Assembly: GCA_045588345.1 (NCBI GenBank)
Contig: JAZNDZ010000093.1
Span: 1-18,352 of the forward strand
Direction: 5' to 3'
DNA length: 18,352 nucleotides
Origin: HGM04593 sp045588345
Lineage (GTDB): Bacteria; Bacteroidota; Bacteroidia; Bacteroidales; Bacteroidaceae
The translations under genes were made by a program, and so were the position numbers. Positions 1-8,375 of this stretch are shown here, one piece after another. The notes under the pieces are model-generated. The model did no database searches, was not told the DNA's origin, and was given only the letters and a program-made list of their open reading frames with translations. How positions within the stretch are numbered: the first letter of the stretch is position 1; each line of letters starts with the position of its first letter.

Positions 1-259
1 TTCCCAAAGGAGTGTGCTTTAGCACTACTGATGTGACCGAATGATATTGCACGGCAATTCATGAGCAAAGCATCATGCGACTGGTGAACTCTGTGCCGGG
101 GCTTTTCGTTCTTTTGGCCGCCAAAAGAACATGATAGAACAACTGCAAGAGGAATACAAGATAACTGATTAAGGGTAAAACTAACCTTGGAATAAGATAT
201 TCAAGATAGAAAATAATCGTACAAGTAAAATATTACCCACACTGAATTTCTACTGAACC
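1..259. repeat. Dispersed non-coding repeat, copy 1 (cut by window start)
   Basis: Bases 1-242 match 8987-9225 almost base for base. There is one 3-nt length difference around 26-34 and only a handful of substitutions elsewhere; a weaker ungapped match continues to about 259. No credible gene lies inside. Two hairpins are kept in both copies: GTGCT/AGCAC at 14-25, and a near-perfect palindrome at 108-130 with arms GTTCTTTTGGC and GCCAAAAGAAC around one central base. The match starts at the first base of the window, so the element probably extends further left. Unlike copy 2, no terminal inverted repeat is seen at its right end. It lies just beyond the terminator of the tRNA-Pro transcript. 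It could be a mobile-element remnant or a structured RNA or DNA element. The repeat itself is certain; its nature is not. Confidence 0.85.
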
Positions 260-290
260 CTACTGAGCCTACAACAACACTTAAAGACCA

Positions 291-324
291 AAATAAAAAA
301 TCCCTCAAGTTTCCTTAAGAGATT
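291..324 (-). terminator. Rho-independent terminator after the tRNA-Pro pair
   Basis: Read on the minus strand, AATCTCTTAAG (324-314) pairs with CTTGAGGGATT (309-299) across a GAAA tetraloop. This gives 11 base pairs, two of them G-U, followed by TTTTTTATTT. It sits 3 nt beyond the 3' end of the second tRNA-Pro and would end the spt-tRNA-tRNA transcript. Confidence 0.85.
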
Positions 325-327
325 CTG

Positions 328-400
328 TCGGGGTGACAGGATTCGAACCTGCGACCCCCTGGTCCCAAACCAGATGCGCTACCAACTGCGCTACACCCCG
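328..400 (-). tRNA. tRNA-Pro (anticodon UGG), second of a tandem pair
   Basis: A full cloverleaf can be drawn on the minus strand: acceptor CGGGGUG/CACCCCG with discriminator A, a D arm with GCGC stem, anticodon stem UCUGG/CCAGG around loop UUUGGGA (anticodon UGG), and a T arm containing GGUUCGAAUCC. The gene is 73 nt and CCA is not encoded. It is identical over its full length to the gene at 489-561. No separate promoter is visible in the 88-nt spacer, so it is probably processed from a shared transcript that ends at the adjacent terminator. Confidence 0.97.
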
Positions 401-488
401 AATAACGGTAACCGCCAGGCTTCAATGCCCAAAAACGTATTTGCTGCACGCGCCACGACCGTCAACTGCGGCACGCTGTCTTAAGTTG

Positions 489-561
489 TCGGGGTGACAG
501 GATTCGAACCTGCGACCCCCTGGTCCCAAACCAGATGCGCTACCAACTGCGCTACACCCCG
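489..561 (-). tRNA. tRNA-Pro (anticodon UGG), first of a tandem pair
   Basis: The 73-nt sequence is identical to the tRNA at 328-400, with the same UGG anticodon and no encoded CCA. Its 5' end lies 6 nt past the stop codon of the upstream serine palmitoyltransferase gene on the same strand. No TAnnTTTG-type promoter is recognisable in the end of that gene. This suggests the tRNA is cut from the 3' end of the spt mRNA by the usual RNase P and 3'-end processing. Confidence 0.97.
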
Positions 562-567
562 AAAACA

Positions 568-1761
568 TTATTTTATAATCTCCAACTGCTTGAAGATTGG
601 CACCATAGCCTCTATTGCCCTATCTACCTGCTCTTTAGTGTGCGTAGCCATGAGCGAGAAGCGTATCAAGGTATCCTGTGGAGAACATGCAGGCGGAACT
701 ACAGGGTTAACAAAAACACCAGCCTCCCACAACATCTTTGTCACAAGGAATGTCTTGTCAGTATCACGAATATAGATTGGTATAATAGGTGTAGATGTGT
801 TGCCTATCTCAAAACCTATCTCGCGAAAATTCTTCAAAGTATAGTTGGTTATCTTCCACAAATTTTCCATGCGCTCAGGTTCTTCCTGAATAATATGCAG
901 TGCCTCAAGTGCCGCTGCTGTTGCAGCAGGAGTATTGCTTGCACTGAATATATAAGAACGCGAATTGTGGCGTATATAATTTATAACCTCTTTGTCACCG
1001 GCGACAAAACCGCCGATGGTTGCCAATGACTTGCTGAAAGTACCCATCAAGAGGTCAACATCATCCGTCAAACCGAAATGATTCGCTGTGCCGCGCCCCT
1101 GATGACCTAACACACCAAGACCATGAGCTTCATCAACGAATATGCTGGCATTGTACTTTTTCTTCAGGCGTACAATTTCGGGCAGATTGGCTATATCACC
1201 CTCCATGCTGAAGACACCGTCAACGACAATCATCTTTATTGTAGCCGGGTCACATGCCTGCAGTTCCCTCTCAAGGCCTTCCATATCGTTATGGCGGAAC
1301 TTGCGGACTGTAGAGAACGAAAGACGGCGACCGTCAACTATTGAGGCGTGGTCAAGTTCATCACAAATTATTGTATCCTTGCGCCCCGTAATACATGAGA
1401 GAACACCCAAATTAACCTGAAAACCGGTTGAATACACAAGTGCCTCGTCTTTACCCACAAACTGAGCAAGTTCATTTTCAAGCTGCAGATGAATATCAAC
1501 GGTTCCATTCAAGAAACGCGAACCTGCGCAGCCTGTACCATACTTGCGGGTTGCGGCTATAGCGGCTTCCTTAATCCTTGGATGATTGGTCAGACCCATA
1601 TATGAATTGGAACCAAACATCAGGACCTTCTTGCCACTCATCAGGACTTCTGTATCCTGCTCGCTCTCAATACAACGGAAATAGGGATAAACCCCCATTG
1701 CCATGAAGCGTTGCGGCAAATCATATTTAGCATATTTTTCTTTTAATAAACTCATCGTCAT
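568..1761 (-). CDS. spt: Serine palmitoyltransferase (PLP-dependent alpha-oxoamine synthase)
   Basis: The enzyme condenses L-serine with a fatty acyl-CoA (palmitoyl-CoA type) to 3-ketosphinganine, the first step of sphingolipid synthesis, in the cytoplasm. The 397-residue length fits the family. Visible fold-type-I PLP motifs are ELDHAS near residues 135-140 (His stacking on PLP), FVDEAHGLG near 208-216, and TFSKSLATIGG near 241-251 with Lys244 as the PLP lysine. GTGCAGSRFLNGT near 76-87 is typical of the oxoamine synthase group, which also contains KBL and BioF. The N-terminus (SLLKEKYAKYDLPQRFM) resembles what I recall of Bacteroides Spt rather than KBL or BioF; that subfamily call is inference. 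The start could be 1761 or the ATG two codons later at 1755, which matches the usual family N-terminus better. A promoter lies at 1801-1808, and two tRNA-Pro genes follow 6 nt after the stop. Confidence 0.88.
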   Translation of the reverse strand: MTMSLLKEKYAKYDLPQRFMAMGVYPYFRCIESEQDTEVLMSGKKVLMFGSNSYMGLTNHPRIKEAAIAATRKYGTGCAGSRFLNGTVDIHLQLENELAQFVGKDEALVYSTGFQVNLGVLSCITGRKDTIICDELDHASIVDGRRLSFSTVRKFRHNDMEGLERELQACDPATIKMIVVDGVFSMEGDIANLPEIVRLKKKYNASIFVDEAHGLGVLGHQGRGTANHFGLTDDVDLLMGTFSKSLATIGGFVAGDKEVINYIRHNSRSYIFSASNTPAATAAALEALHIIQEEPERMENLWKITNYTLKNFREIGFEIGNTSTPIIPIYIRDTDKTFLVTKMLWEAGVFVNPVVPPACSPQDTLIRFSLMATHTKEQVDRAIEAMVPIFKQLEIIK

Positions 1762-1800
1762 TGTTTATTTAAGAAGCCGTTCAGTCATTATTACGGAGTG

Positions 1801-1831
1801 CAAAGGTACTGTTTTTTTTCTCCACAAGCAA
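1801..1831 (-). promoter_or_regulatory. Bacteroidota-type promoter of spt
   Basis: On the minus strand TACCTTTG (1808-1801) matches the -7 consensus TAnnTTTG. A TTG at 1831-1829, within ATTG, lies 20 nt upstream as a -33 box. This predicts a leader of about 30-35 nt before the spt start codon. Confidence 0.7.
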
Positions 1832-1973
1832 TCATTTTTGGATTTTTTTACAGATTACTTATAAAATAATCACAAAACGAGAGATATCAAATGCCAGAGT
1901 CCTCTTTACACAAATAATAAAAATAGACATTCTGGCTAATTTAGCAACTAAGAATACCGCATGACATGCATAC

Positions 1974-2008
1974 AAAAAACGTCGAGGGTGACCAAAAAGT
2001 CACCCTCG
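1974..2008 (-). terminator. Terminator of the wza-wzc unit
   Basis: CGAGGGTGAC (1983-1992) and GTCACCCTCG (1999-2008) form a perfect 10-bp stem with a 6-nt loop. Read on the minus strand it is followed by TTTTTT at 1979-1974. It lies about 150 nt past the Wzc-like stop codon. The rest of the 1809-2160 interval shows no convincing gene or other structure. Confidence 0.85.
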
Positions 2009-2160
2009 TTTATTGGGAGATGAATTAAAAAATGTAGTTTAAGACTTGCGAACACTTAAAAACCGCAATTCACAGAACGTAAATGAGGATTCTAAGGCAA
2101 GCGTAACGCACAATACACTTTTTAGTCATCTTCATCATTCACTTTTCAGCAAGCAGTCCA

Positions 2161-4596
2161 TTACTTTTCTTGCCCATCTTGATAATAACCGTAACCGACA
2201 TATTTATTGCTTCCACGGCGCTCGCTCACATAACCATGCATCTTCTTCTTTACATCATCGCCATTGAGTACCAATGAAACATTGCTGAGTTTGCCGTCGG
2301 CAACAAGATTATTGACATACCTAATATCGGCCTTCATGGTATAATCGTAACGCGCGACATAGGCAACCGCATCGGCTACACGACTGATAATCATTGAATC
2401 AGTAACAAGAGCAACCGGCGCTGTATCCAATACGATATAATCGAATTTAGAAGCAAAATACTCGATAGCCTTGTCAAGATTGTTGCGTGACAACAACTCG
2501 GCCGGGTTAGGAGGCACAATACCGGCAGGAAGAATGTATAGATTATCTTCAATGCCTGATGGAACAATGAAATTGTCAAGCATCGAAGTCTCTTTTGCAT
2601 CCGCAGCAAGATAACTTGTAATACCCTCAGCCTCCTTATCAAGCCCGAACATATCTGCCAATCTTGGACGACGTATGTCAAGACCCACGAGAAGCACTTT
2701 CTTACCCAACATAGCAACACTCATTGCAAGGTTTGAAGCCACGAACGACTTTCCTTCACCAGAGGTGGTAGAAGTAAACATCACAACCTTTCCAGTTGAG
2801 TTTTTCATGACAAACTGCAAATTGGTTCGGATTGTACGGAATGCCTCGGCCATAAGATCGTTCTTGTTACGCTCAACAACAATTGTAGAGGAAGTCTTCT
2901 TTGCGAAACGCTTCAACGGTATTGTACCAACACTCGGAATTGTTGTAAGCGCAGTTATGTCATCATTTATAGTCAATGTAGTACGCATTGACTCGCGGAT
3001 GTATATAAACAGAACCGGAATGGCCAAACCTGCCAAAAGCGCCAGCAAGAGAATCATTTTAGAATTCGGTGCCACCTTACCCTGAAGCATTGGAGAATCA
3101 ATACACCTCAAGTTATTTGATGCAACAGCAAGGCTCAACGCATTCTCTTCGTACTTCTGCAAAAGCATAACATACAATTCAGACTTAATTTTACACTCGC
3201 GTTCAATTGTCATAAGTTCACGCTCAATGTCGGGAGACTGCTCATAACGTGTCGTGTAGCCCTCAAGCAAAGCAGCCACTGCATCACGCTGCATATTCAT
3301 AGAGCGGTCAAAAGCATTGATTGCCACGCGCAAGTCTGCCTGCAACTGCTTCACTCTCAATGCAGCCCTTTTCAAAGCAGGGTTATCACCTTTTGCCGAG
3401 AGTTCAAGACGGCCATAAGCCATAACTTCCTGGTTATAGTTGTTGATTATGGCAACCAACGCCGGGTCGACCGAAAGACCGAAAGTTGTAGGCACCGCCT
3501 TCATGTCATTGACAGGATTGTTGATGAAATCCTTAAGAAACTCCGAAGACTTCAATTTAAGGTCAACATCCTCAAGTTGCTTGGTATATTCAATCTTATT
3601 CTTGCTGATAGCAGCCGCATCAAGAGACGAAGAAATAAGTTGGTTGTTTTTCTTATATGTAGACAAACGAGTCTCCATAATCAACAGTTCCTTGCTTAAA
3701 GAATCAATGCGTTCTACAATGAAAGCCTCGGTCTGACGTGCAACCTGACGTTTCTCTTCATTTGTCACGTCATTATAATTTTCAATGACAGCATTCAGGA
3801 AGTCCATACCTGTATTTGGCACGGGCGTATTGATAGCCATTACTGAAACAGAAGATGTCTTTGAGATTGGAGCAACCGCCAACTGGGTCATATAAAAACG
3901 TGCTGCACTCTCAACTGGAGAAACGTTTACAATAAGTTCACCCTTGGGATACTCCTCAACCCAATCGTTCTTCTGCACGAGAACATTGCCATGAGGTGTA
4001 TTCAACACGCATGAAGGACCTGTAAACTCTTCGGTAAACACCACAGGCTCTTTATCTTCTTCATTTAGCAGACACTCATACACAACCTTGGTACCGCCTT
4101 CACCGTCAAACACAAAGTCAAATTTCAATGGAACTCTCAATTTATATACAGAGTCCATACTGAAATTACCCAACGCATCTACACCATAGGTAACCGTAAA
4201 CGGGCTATCGTCTTTGTATATCGGTTGTTCGTTGAAACCCGGCAAAGAGTATGATATATACAACTGAGCATCGGCAACAGCACCACGAGTTACTGACATT
4301 GACTTAATGACCTCTATTTCATTCTCAACATTAGCATCCTGTGCTTGGAAACCGAAATCCGCCAACATATCTGCCTGTGAAGCAAACGAACCCCTTTCCT
4401 TGTCCTGCAACAGGATTTTTGCAGTTACCTGATAGTTGGGTACAGCAACCCGCAAATATGCAAATGCAACTGCAAAACACAGGATTACAGATACCAACAC
4501 AGTCTTCCAGTACGCAACAGCGTATGACAAGATTTTCTTTAAGCTAAAGCCATCTTCCTCAAGCATATTGCTTGTAACATTGTCATTTTCACGCAT
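2161..4596 (-). CDS. Wzc-like polysaccharide co-polymerase / BY-kinase
   Basis: This inner-membrane tyrosine autokinase is of the type that controls chain length and export of capsule or exopolysaccharide with a Wza channel. The 811 residues comprise an N-terminal transmembrane segment (about 30-50), a long periplasmic Wzz-type region with helical, coiled-coil-like stretches (about 285-345 and 400-480), a second transmembrane segment (about 512-532) and a cytoplasmic kinase. The kinase has Walker A STTSGEGKS (609-617), Walker A' LLVGLDIRRP (635-644) and Walker B YIVLDTAP (720-727). The C-terminal tail holds five tyrosines (789, 799, 802, 804, 805), the expected autophosphorylation cluster. 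The first Asp of the usual hhhDxDxR Walker A' is Gly638, which may be a lineage variant. The gene starts 6 nt after the Wza-like stop. No glycosyltransferases, flippase or polymerase are nearby, so the polymer cannot be named. Confidence 0.93.
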   Translation of the reverse strand: MRENDNVTSNMLEEDGFSLKKILSYAVAYWKTVLVSVILCFAVAFAYLRVAVPNYQVTAKILLQDKERGSFASQADMLADFGFQAQDANVENEIEVIKSMSVTRGAVADAQLYISYSLPGFNEQPIYKDDSPFTVTYGVDALGNFSMDSVYKLRVPLKFDFVFDGEGGTKVVYECLLNEEDKEPVVFTEEFTGPSCVLNTPHGNVLVQKNDWVEEYPKGELIVNVSPVESAARFYMTQLAVAPISKTSSVSVMAINTPVPNTGMDFLNAVIENYNDVTNEEKRQVARQTEAFIVERIDSLSKELLIMETRLSTYKKNNQLISSSLDAAAISKNKIEYTKQLEDVDLKLKSSEFLKDFINNPVNDMKAVPTTFGLSVDPALVAIINNYNQEVMAYGRLELSAKGDNPALKRAALRVKQLQADLRVAINAFDRSMNMQRDAVAALLEGYTTRYEQSPDIERELMTIERECKIKSELYVMLLQKYEENALSLAVASNNLRCIDSPMLQGKVAPNSKMILLLALLAGLAIPVLFIYIRESMRTTLTINDDITALTTIPSVGTIPLKRFAKKTSSTIVVERNKNDLMAEAFRTIRTNLQFVMKNSTGKVVMFTSTTSGEGKSFVASNLAMSVAMLGKKVLLVGLDIRRPRLADMFGLDKEAEGITSYLAADAKETSMLDNFIVPSGIEDNLYILPAGIVPPNPAELLSRNNLDKAIEYFASKFDYIVLDTAPVALVTDSMIISRVADAVAYVARYDYTMKADIRYVNNLVADGKLSNVSLVLNGDDVKKKMHGYVSERRGSNKYVGYGYYQDGQEK

Positions 4597-4602
4597 ACTA
4601 TA

Positions 4603-5409
4603 TTATTTTAGGATATTATACATTAAAGATGTCAATGAAATTAGTATTGAGGTTGCAGAGAACCACAATGAGGTAGAAGAACCTATATCAGAATTCTTAG
4701 CCTTTGATTTGTTTGGTGTCACATACACAACATCATTCTGCTGAAGATAGAAGTATGGAGATGTGAGTATATTTGCATCATTGAGATTAACCTCAAAAAT
4801 GCCTTTGGTTCCATCTTTGTTTTCACGGATAATCTTAACATTGTCACGCAAGCCATATACAGTCAGGTCGCGCGCCATGGCAAGCGCCTCGAAAATATTG
4901 ACCTTGCCGTTCTTTACGGTATAAGAGCCCGGAGCATTAACCTCGCCAAGCACCGAAATCTTGAAATTTACAAAACGGACAATTACCGAAGGAGCTGCCT
5001 CAAAAGAGTCCTTTACCTTCTCATATATAAGTTTTTCTGCCTCCGAAACAGTCAAACCGGCAATCTTCACATCACCCACATTCGGTATTGTCACCGTACC
5101 GTCATTCCTTACAATATAGTTCTGGAGTGTAGGCTGTGTAGACAAGTACATCTGCCTTTCGGCGGCATCAGATGGAGTGACAAGGTTGTATCCCATTGAA
5201 GCCGTTATGTCGTTCGGGTTGACAATGATAATATTCAAGATATCCTGAGGCTGTATCCTTGCCTCGAAAAGCCCGGCATCAGCAACTGAGTAATCAACTT
5301 CCTTGCTGTTCTGCAAATAAGGGACTTTCTTGTAGGATGTACAAGATGTCACCGCCATAATGACAGCGAACATCACCAGAATGGATTTTTTCAAAAAAAA
5401 CTTTTTCAT
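4603..5409 (-). CDS. Wza-like outer-membrane polysaccharide export lipoprotein
   Basis: The protein belongs to the polysaccharide biosynthesis/export family whose outer-membrane channel works with Wzc. The 268 residues begin with a basic N-terminus and a hydrophobic stretch ending in VTSC, a lipobox with Cys23 as the likely lipidated residue. An export (PES) domain follows at about 50-150 (RIQPQDILNIIIVNP, DGTVTIPNVGDVKIAGLT), then an SLBB-like domain at about 150-232 (ISVLGEVNAPGSYTV, QQNDVVYVTP). A short hydrophobic C-terminus (about 248-266) could be the membrane-spanning helix that Wza uses in the outer membrane. It is the first gene of the unit, with wzc 6 nt downstream and a -7 box 72 nt upstream. 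A small GTTTG/CAAAC hairpin (5419-5434) precedes the start codon. Confidence 0.92.
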   Translation of the reverse strand: MKKFFLKKSILVMFAVIMAVTSCTSYKKVPYLQNSKEVDYSVADAGLFEARIQPQDILNIIIVNPNDITASMGYNLVTPSDAAERQMYLSTQPTLQNYIVRNDGTVTIPNVGDVKIAGLTVSEAEKLIYEKVKDSFEAAPSVIVRFVNFKISVLGEVNAPGSYTVKNGKVNIFEALAMARDLTVYGLRDNVKIIRENKDGTKGIFEVNLNDANILTSPYFYLQQNDVVYVTPNKSKAKNSDIGSSTSLWFSATSILISLTSLMYNILK

Positions 5410-5480
5410 ATTTCAATAGTTTGTATTTGCAAACGAATTTTAAGCACATTAAGTCATGCAATAATTTGCCATACTTCGTG

Positions 5481-5488
5481 CAAAGATA
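5481..5488 (-). promoter_or_regulatory. Putative -7 box of the wza-wzc unit
   Basis: TATCTTTG on the minus strand is a perfect TAnnTTTG -7 box. No TTTG or TTG lies at the usual 18-21 nt upstream; the nearest TTTG is only 12 nt away. The promoter may therefore be weak or activator-dependent. It predicts a leader of about 65 nt. Confidence 0.55.
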
Positions 5489-5638
5489 TTAAAAATATTA
5501 CAAATTTCCATACTTTTTCGTTACAATTATCACAACTAATATATTTTACGGTCAAGTATATAAGATTTATCTTGAGTTTGTGAGAATAAAAAGTTAAATT
5601 CGCATAGCAAAACTGAATACAAACAAAAACAGACAAAT

Positions 5639-6703
5639 ATGAAACCCAAACAAAAAAAGACAAAGCGAATATTACGTTATATACTCTCCCTTACAGCCCT
5701 AATATCCATAGTCTGCATAGTGGCTGCCGCAATCATGGGAAATGAATATTATATAACAAGAGTAAAGCAGATAAACATTAGCGAAACTGCATATATATAC
5801 ATAACCCCAGAAGACAGCGCCGGCAGTGTCGTTTCACAAATCGAAGAGATAATACATCCGGCATCGGCCGAAGGATTCAAGATACTGGCCAAGCACAACA
5901 ACTTCGACGCTCGCAAGAGAAGCGGGAAATTCGCAGTAAAGGATGGCGACACAATGAAGGACATATACTACAGGATTGTAAGCAACACCCAAACTCCTGT
6001 AAAACTCACAGTACCTTCAGCAAGGACAATACCGCAATTGGTCGGCACCATAAGCAGACAATTGATGCTCGATTCAGCAGAGTTGAGCCAATACACAAAC
6101 AGCCCGGTATATTACAACCGTATAGGCTACACAAAAGCCTCCTTGCCCTCTTTGTTCATTCCCGAAACCTATGAGGTCTATTGGGACATAAAACCCGAAA
6201 ACCTGATGATTAGGTTAATGAAGGAGAGAGAAAAGTTCTGGAACAGCAAAAGAAAAGCCAAGGCCGACGCTCTGGGTATGACACCCGAAGAGATTGCCAC
6301 ACTCGCATCCATTGTAGATGAGGAGACCAACAGCAAGGAAGAGATGCCCATTGTCGCAGGTCTATATATCAACAGACTTAAAAAAGGCATGCCGCTACAG
6401 GCCGACCCCACCGTGAAGTTTGCATTAGGAGACCCCACACGCAAACGTATACTGACGAAGGACCTTGAAACAAACTCCAGATACAACACATACAAATACA
6501 AAGGACTGCCCCCTGGCCCCATACGCATACCAACCAAACAGGCATTGGAAAGTGTATTAGACTACAAGAAACACGATTACCTTTACATGTGCGCCAAGGA
6601 AGACCTATCAGGCACACACAACTTTGCCAAAACTCTTAGCCAGCACAACGCCAACGCAAAAAGGTACCAGCAAGCACTAAACAGACTAAAAATCAAAAAA
6701 TAA
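5639..6703 (+). CDS. mltG: Endolytic murein transglycosylase MltG
   Basis: MltG cuts nascent glycan strands in the inner membrane's periplasmic leaflet and so ends peptidoglycan polymerisation. The 354 residues start with a basic segment and one transmembrane helix (about 11-34), and have a LysM-like region at about 85-125. The YceG/MltG catalytic domain shows TLASIVDEETNSKEE (221-235), VAGLYINRLKKGMPLQADPTV (239-259), YNTYKYKGLPPGPI (282-295) and SGTHNFAKTLSQHN (324-337), all hallmarks of the family. The active-site stretch reads VDEET where E. coli has VEKET, so the first acidic residue is Asp227; Glu229 is kept. It is divergent from wza. The next gene starts 2 nt after the stop, so the pair is very probably co-transcribed. 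No clear TAnnTTTG box was found upstream. Confidence 0.93.
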   Translation: MKPKQKKTKRILRYILSLTALISIVCIVAAAIMGNEYYITRVKQINISETAYIYITPEDSAGSVVSQIEEIIHPASAEGFKILAKHNNFDARKRSGKFAVKDGDTMKDIYYRIVSNTQTPVKLTVPSARTIPQLVGTISRQLMLDSAELSQYTNSPVYYNRIGYTKASLPSLFIPETYEVYWDIKPENLMIRLMKEREKFWNSKRKAKADALGMTPEEIATLASIVDEETNSKEEMPIVAGLYINRLKKGMPLQADPTVKFALGDPTRKRILTKDLETNSRYNTYKYKGLPPGPIRIPTKQALESVLDYKKHDYLYMCAKEDLSGTHNFAKTLSQHNANAKRYQQALNRLKIKK

Positions 6704-6705
6704 AA

Positions 6706-8340
6706 ATGAAGAGAGCGTACATAACACTTTTGGCATGCATGCTTACAATACAGATGCCAAAAACCTTTGCACAAAACAACAGTTCAGCACTGATTCCTAT
6801 CCCGAACAGCATTGAGTATTGCGCCGACGGCAACACTTTCAAATTTAATGAAAAAAGTGTCATAAAAAGCAACCTGCACGAGAACAGTTTCATCATCAAG
6901 GAACTGAAAAAGGTGCTTGCAACAAGATTAGGCCTTAAACTCAATATTGACAACAGCCGCAACAAAAATATTATTGAAATAGGAATTGACACCACTCTCC
7001 ACGGCAACGAGCATTACACGCTTAAAGTTGACAAAAGAGGCGTAACAATAAAAGGCGCAACAGAAGGAGCCCTTTACTGGGGACTACAAACACTTGACCA
7101 GATATTATTAGGCGACGTGTGCAACACAACAGCGCAACGGATTGAGCATATAGCAATTGACGATGCGCCACGCTACCCGCACCGTGCGATAATGCTCGAC
7201 CCGGCACGCCACTTCTTGCCCGTAAAGGATGTAAAATTCTTTATAGACCAGATGGCTCGTTTCAAATTCAACGTGCTACAACTGCACTTAACAGACGACC
7301 AAGGCTGGCGCATTGAGATAAAAAGCCATCCAGAACTGACACGCATAGGCGCGTTCCGCAAACAAGGTGCGAGCAACCAAGGCCCTGACAATGGCTATTA
7401 CACACAAGATGATATAAAGGAGATTATTGAATACGCTGCGGAACGCAATATTGAAGTCATTCCGGAACTTGACATACCCGGCCACTCCGTTGCCATACTC
7501 GCAGCTCACCCGCAACTGGGTTGCTCATTCCGCCACAACGAGAAGAAAGAACTCGGCACAACCACAAACATGATGCTTTGTGCGGCAAACGAGGAAGTCT
7601 ACAACGTATACAAGGATATTATAGCAGAGGTTGCCAGACTGTTCCCCTCGAACCGCATACACCTTGGAGGCGACGAGGCAGCAGTAAAAGAAAACTGGGC
7701 AAAGTGCCCACATTGCATTGCCATGATGCAGGAACTCGGATACAAAAAAACCTCACAGTTGATGATTCCATTCTTCAACAGAATACTTGACTTTGTGCGC
7801 AGCAACGGCAAAAAGGCCATACTTTGGTGCGAACTTGACAACATGTGGCCACCCGCCAACGATTACCTGTTCCCTTACCCGAAAGACGTAACCCTTGTAA
7901 CATGGCGCAATGCACTCACGCCCAAATGCGTTGAACTCACACGCATAAATGGGCACGAACTGATTATGGCACCAGGCGAACACGCATACCTTGATTACCC
8001 GCAATACCCTGGAGATTTACCCGAATTCAACAACTGGGGAATGCCCGTCACAACACTTGAACAGAGTTACCGCCTTGACCCCGGCCTTGGATTACAGCCC
8101 GAGGAGCAAGCACACATAACGGGAGTAATGGCAACACTTTGGGCCGAAGCGATAAGAGACATAAACCGCGTAACATACATGGCTTTTCCACGCGCCATGG
8201 CGATAGCAGAGGCCGGTTGGAGCCAAATGGAACAACGCGCATGGGAGAGTTTCAGCCAACGCATATACCCCAACATCACAGACATGATGAAAAACGGTGT
8301 ATCCGTACGCGTACCTTTTGAAATTGTTGAACGCAAATAA
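6706..8340 (+). CDS. Secreted GH20 beta-N-acetylhexosaminidase
   Basis: The enzyme removes terminal beta-linked GlcNAc or GalNAc from glycans by substrate-assisted catalysis. The 544 residues carry a signal peptide (about 1-22, ending TFA), a GH20b-type N-terminal domain (about 26-150) and a TIM-barrel domain (about 155-520). Family motifs are LDPARHFLPVKDVKFFIDQMA (164-184), LQLHLTDDQGWRIEIKSHPEL (191-211), IPELDIPGHS (252-261) and HLGGDEA (319-325). The catalytic Asp323-Glu324 pair is intact. No lipobox is visible, so a periplasmic or secreted enzyme is likely. The 2-nt gap after mltG suggests translational coupling and hints at a role in cell-wall sugar turnover. Host glycans or chitin fragments are equally possible substrates for this family. 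Confidence 0.93.
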   Translation: MKRAYITLLACMLTIQMPKTFAQNNSSALIPIPNSIEYCADGNTFKFNEKSVIKSNLHENSFIIKELKKVLATRLGLKLNIDNSRNKNIIEIGIDTTLHGNEHYTLKVDKRGVTIKGATEGALYWGLQTLDQILLGDVCNTTAQRIEHIAIDDAPRYPHRAIMLDPARHFLPVKDVKFFIDQMARFKFNVLQLHLTDDQGWRIEIKSHPELTRIGAFRKQGASNQGPDNGYYTQDDIKEIIEYAAERNIEVIPELDIPGHSVAILAAHPQLGCSFRHNEKKELGTTTNMMLCAANEEVYNVYKDIIAEVARLFPSNRIHLGGDEAAVKENWAKCPHCIAMMQELGYKKTSQLMIPFFNRILDFVRSNGKKAILWCELDNMWPPANDYLFPYPKDVTLVTWRNALTPKCVELTRINGHELIMAPGEHAYLDYPQYPGDLPEFNNWGMPVTTLEQSYRLDPGLGLQPEEQAHITGVMATLWAEAIRDINRVTYMAFPRAMAIAEAGWSQMEQRAWESFSQRIYPNITDMMKNGVSVRVPFEIVERK

Positions 8341-8375
8341 CGGTGCCACAGGTTACACCCCATTTCAATAAAAAT

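Noticed and set aside
5580..5638. Promoter for mltG directly upstream of its start
   Set aside because: A TTTG is present, but no TAnnTTTG lies at the right distance; the nearest match has a mismatch and a 14-nt spacing.
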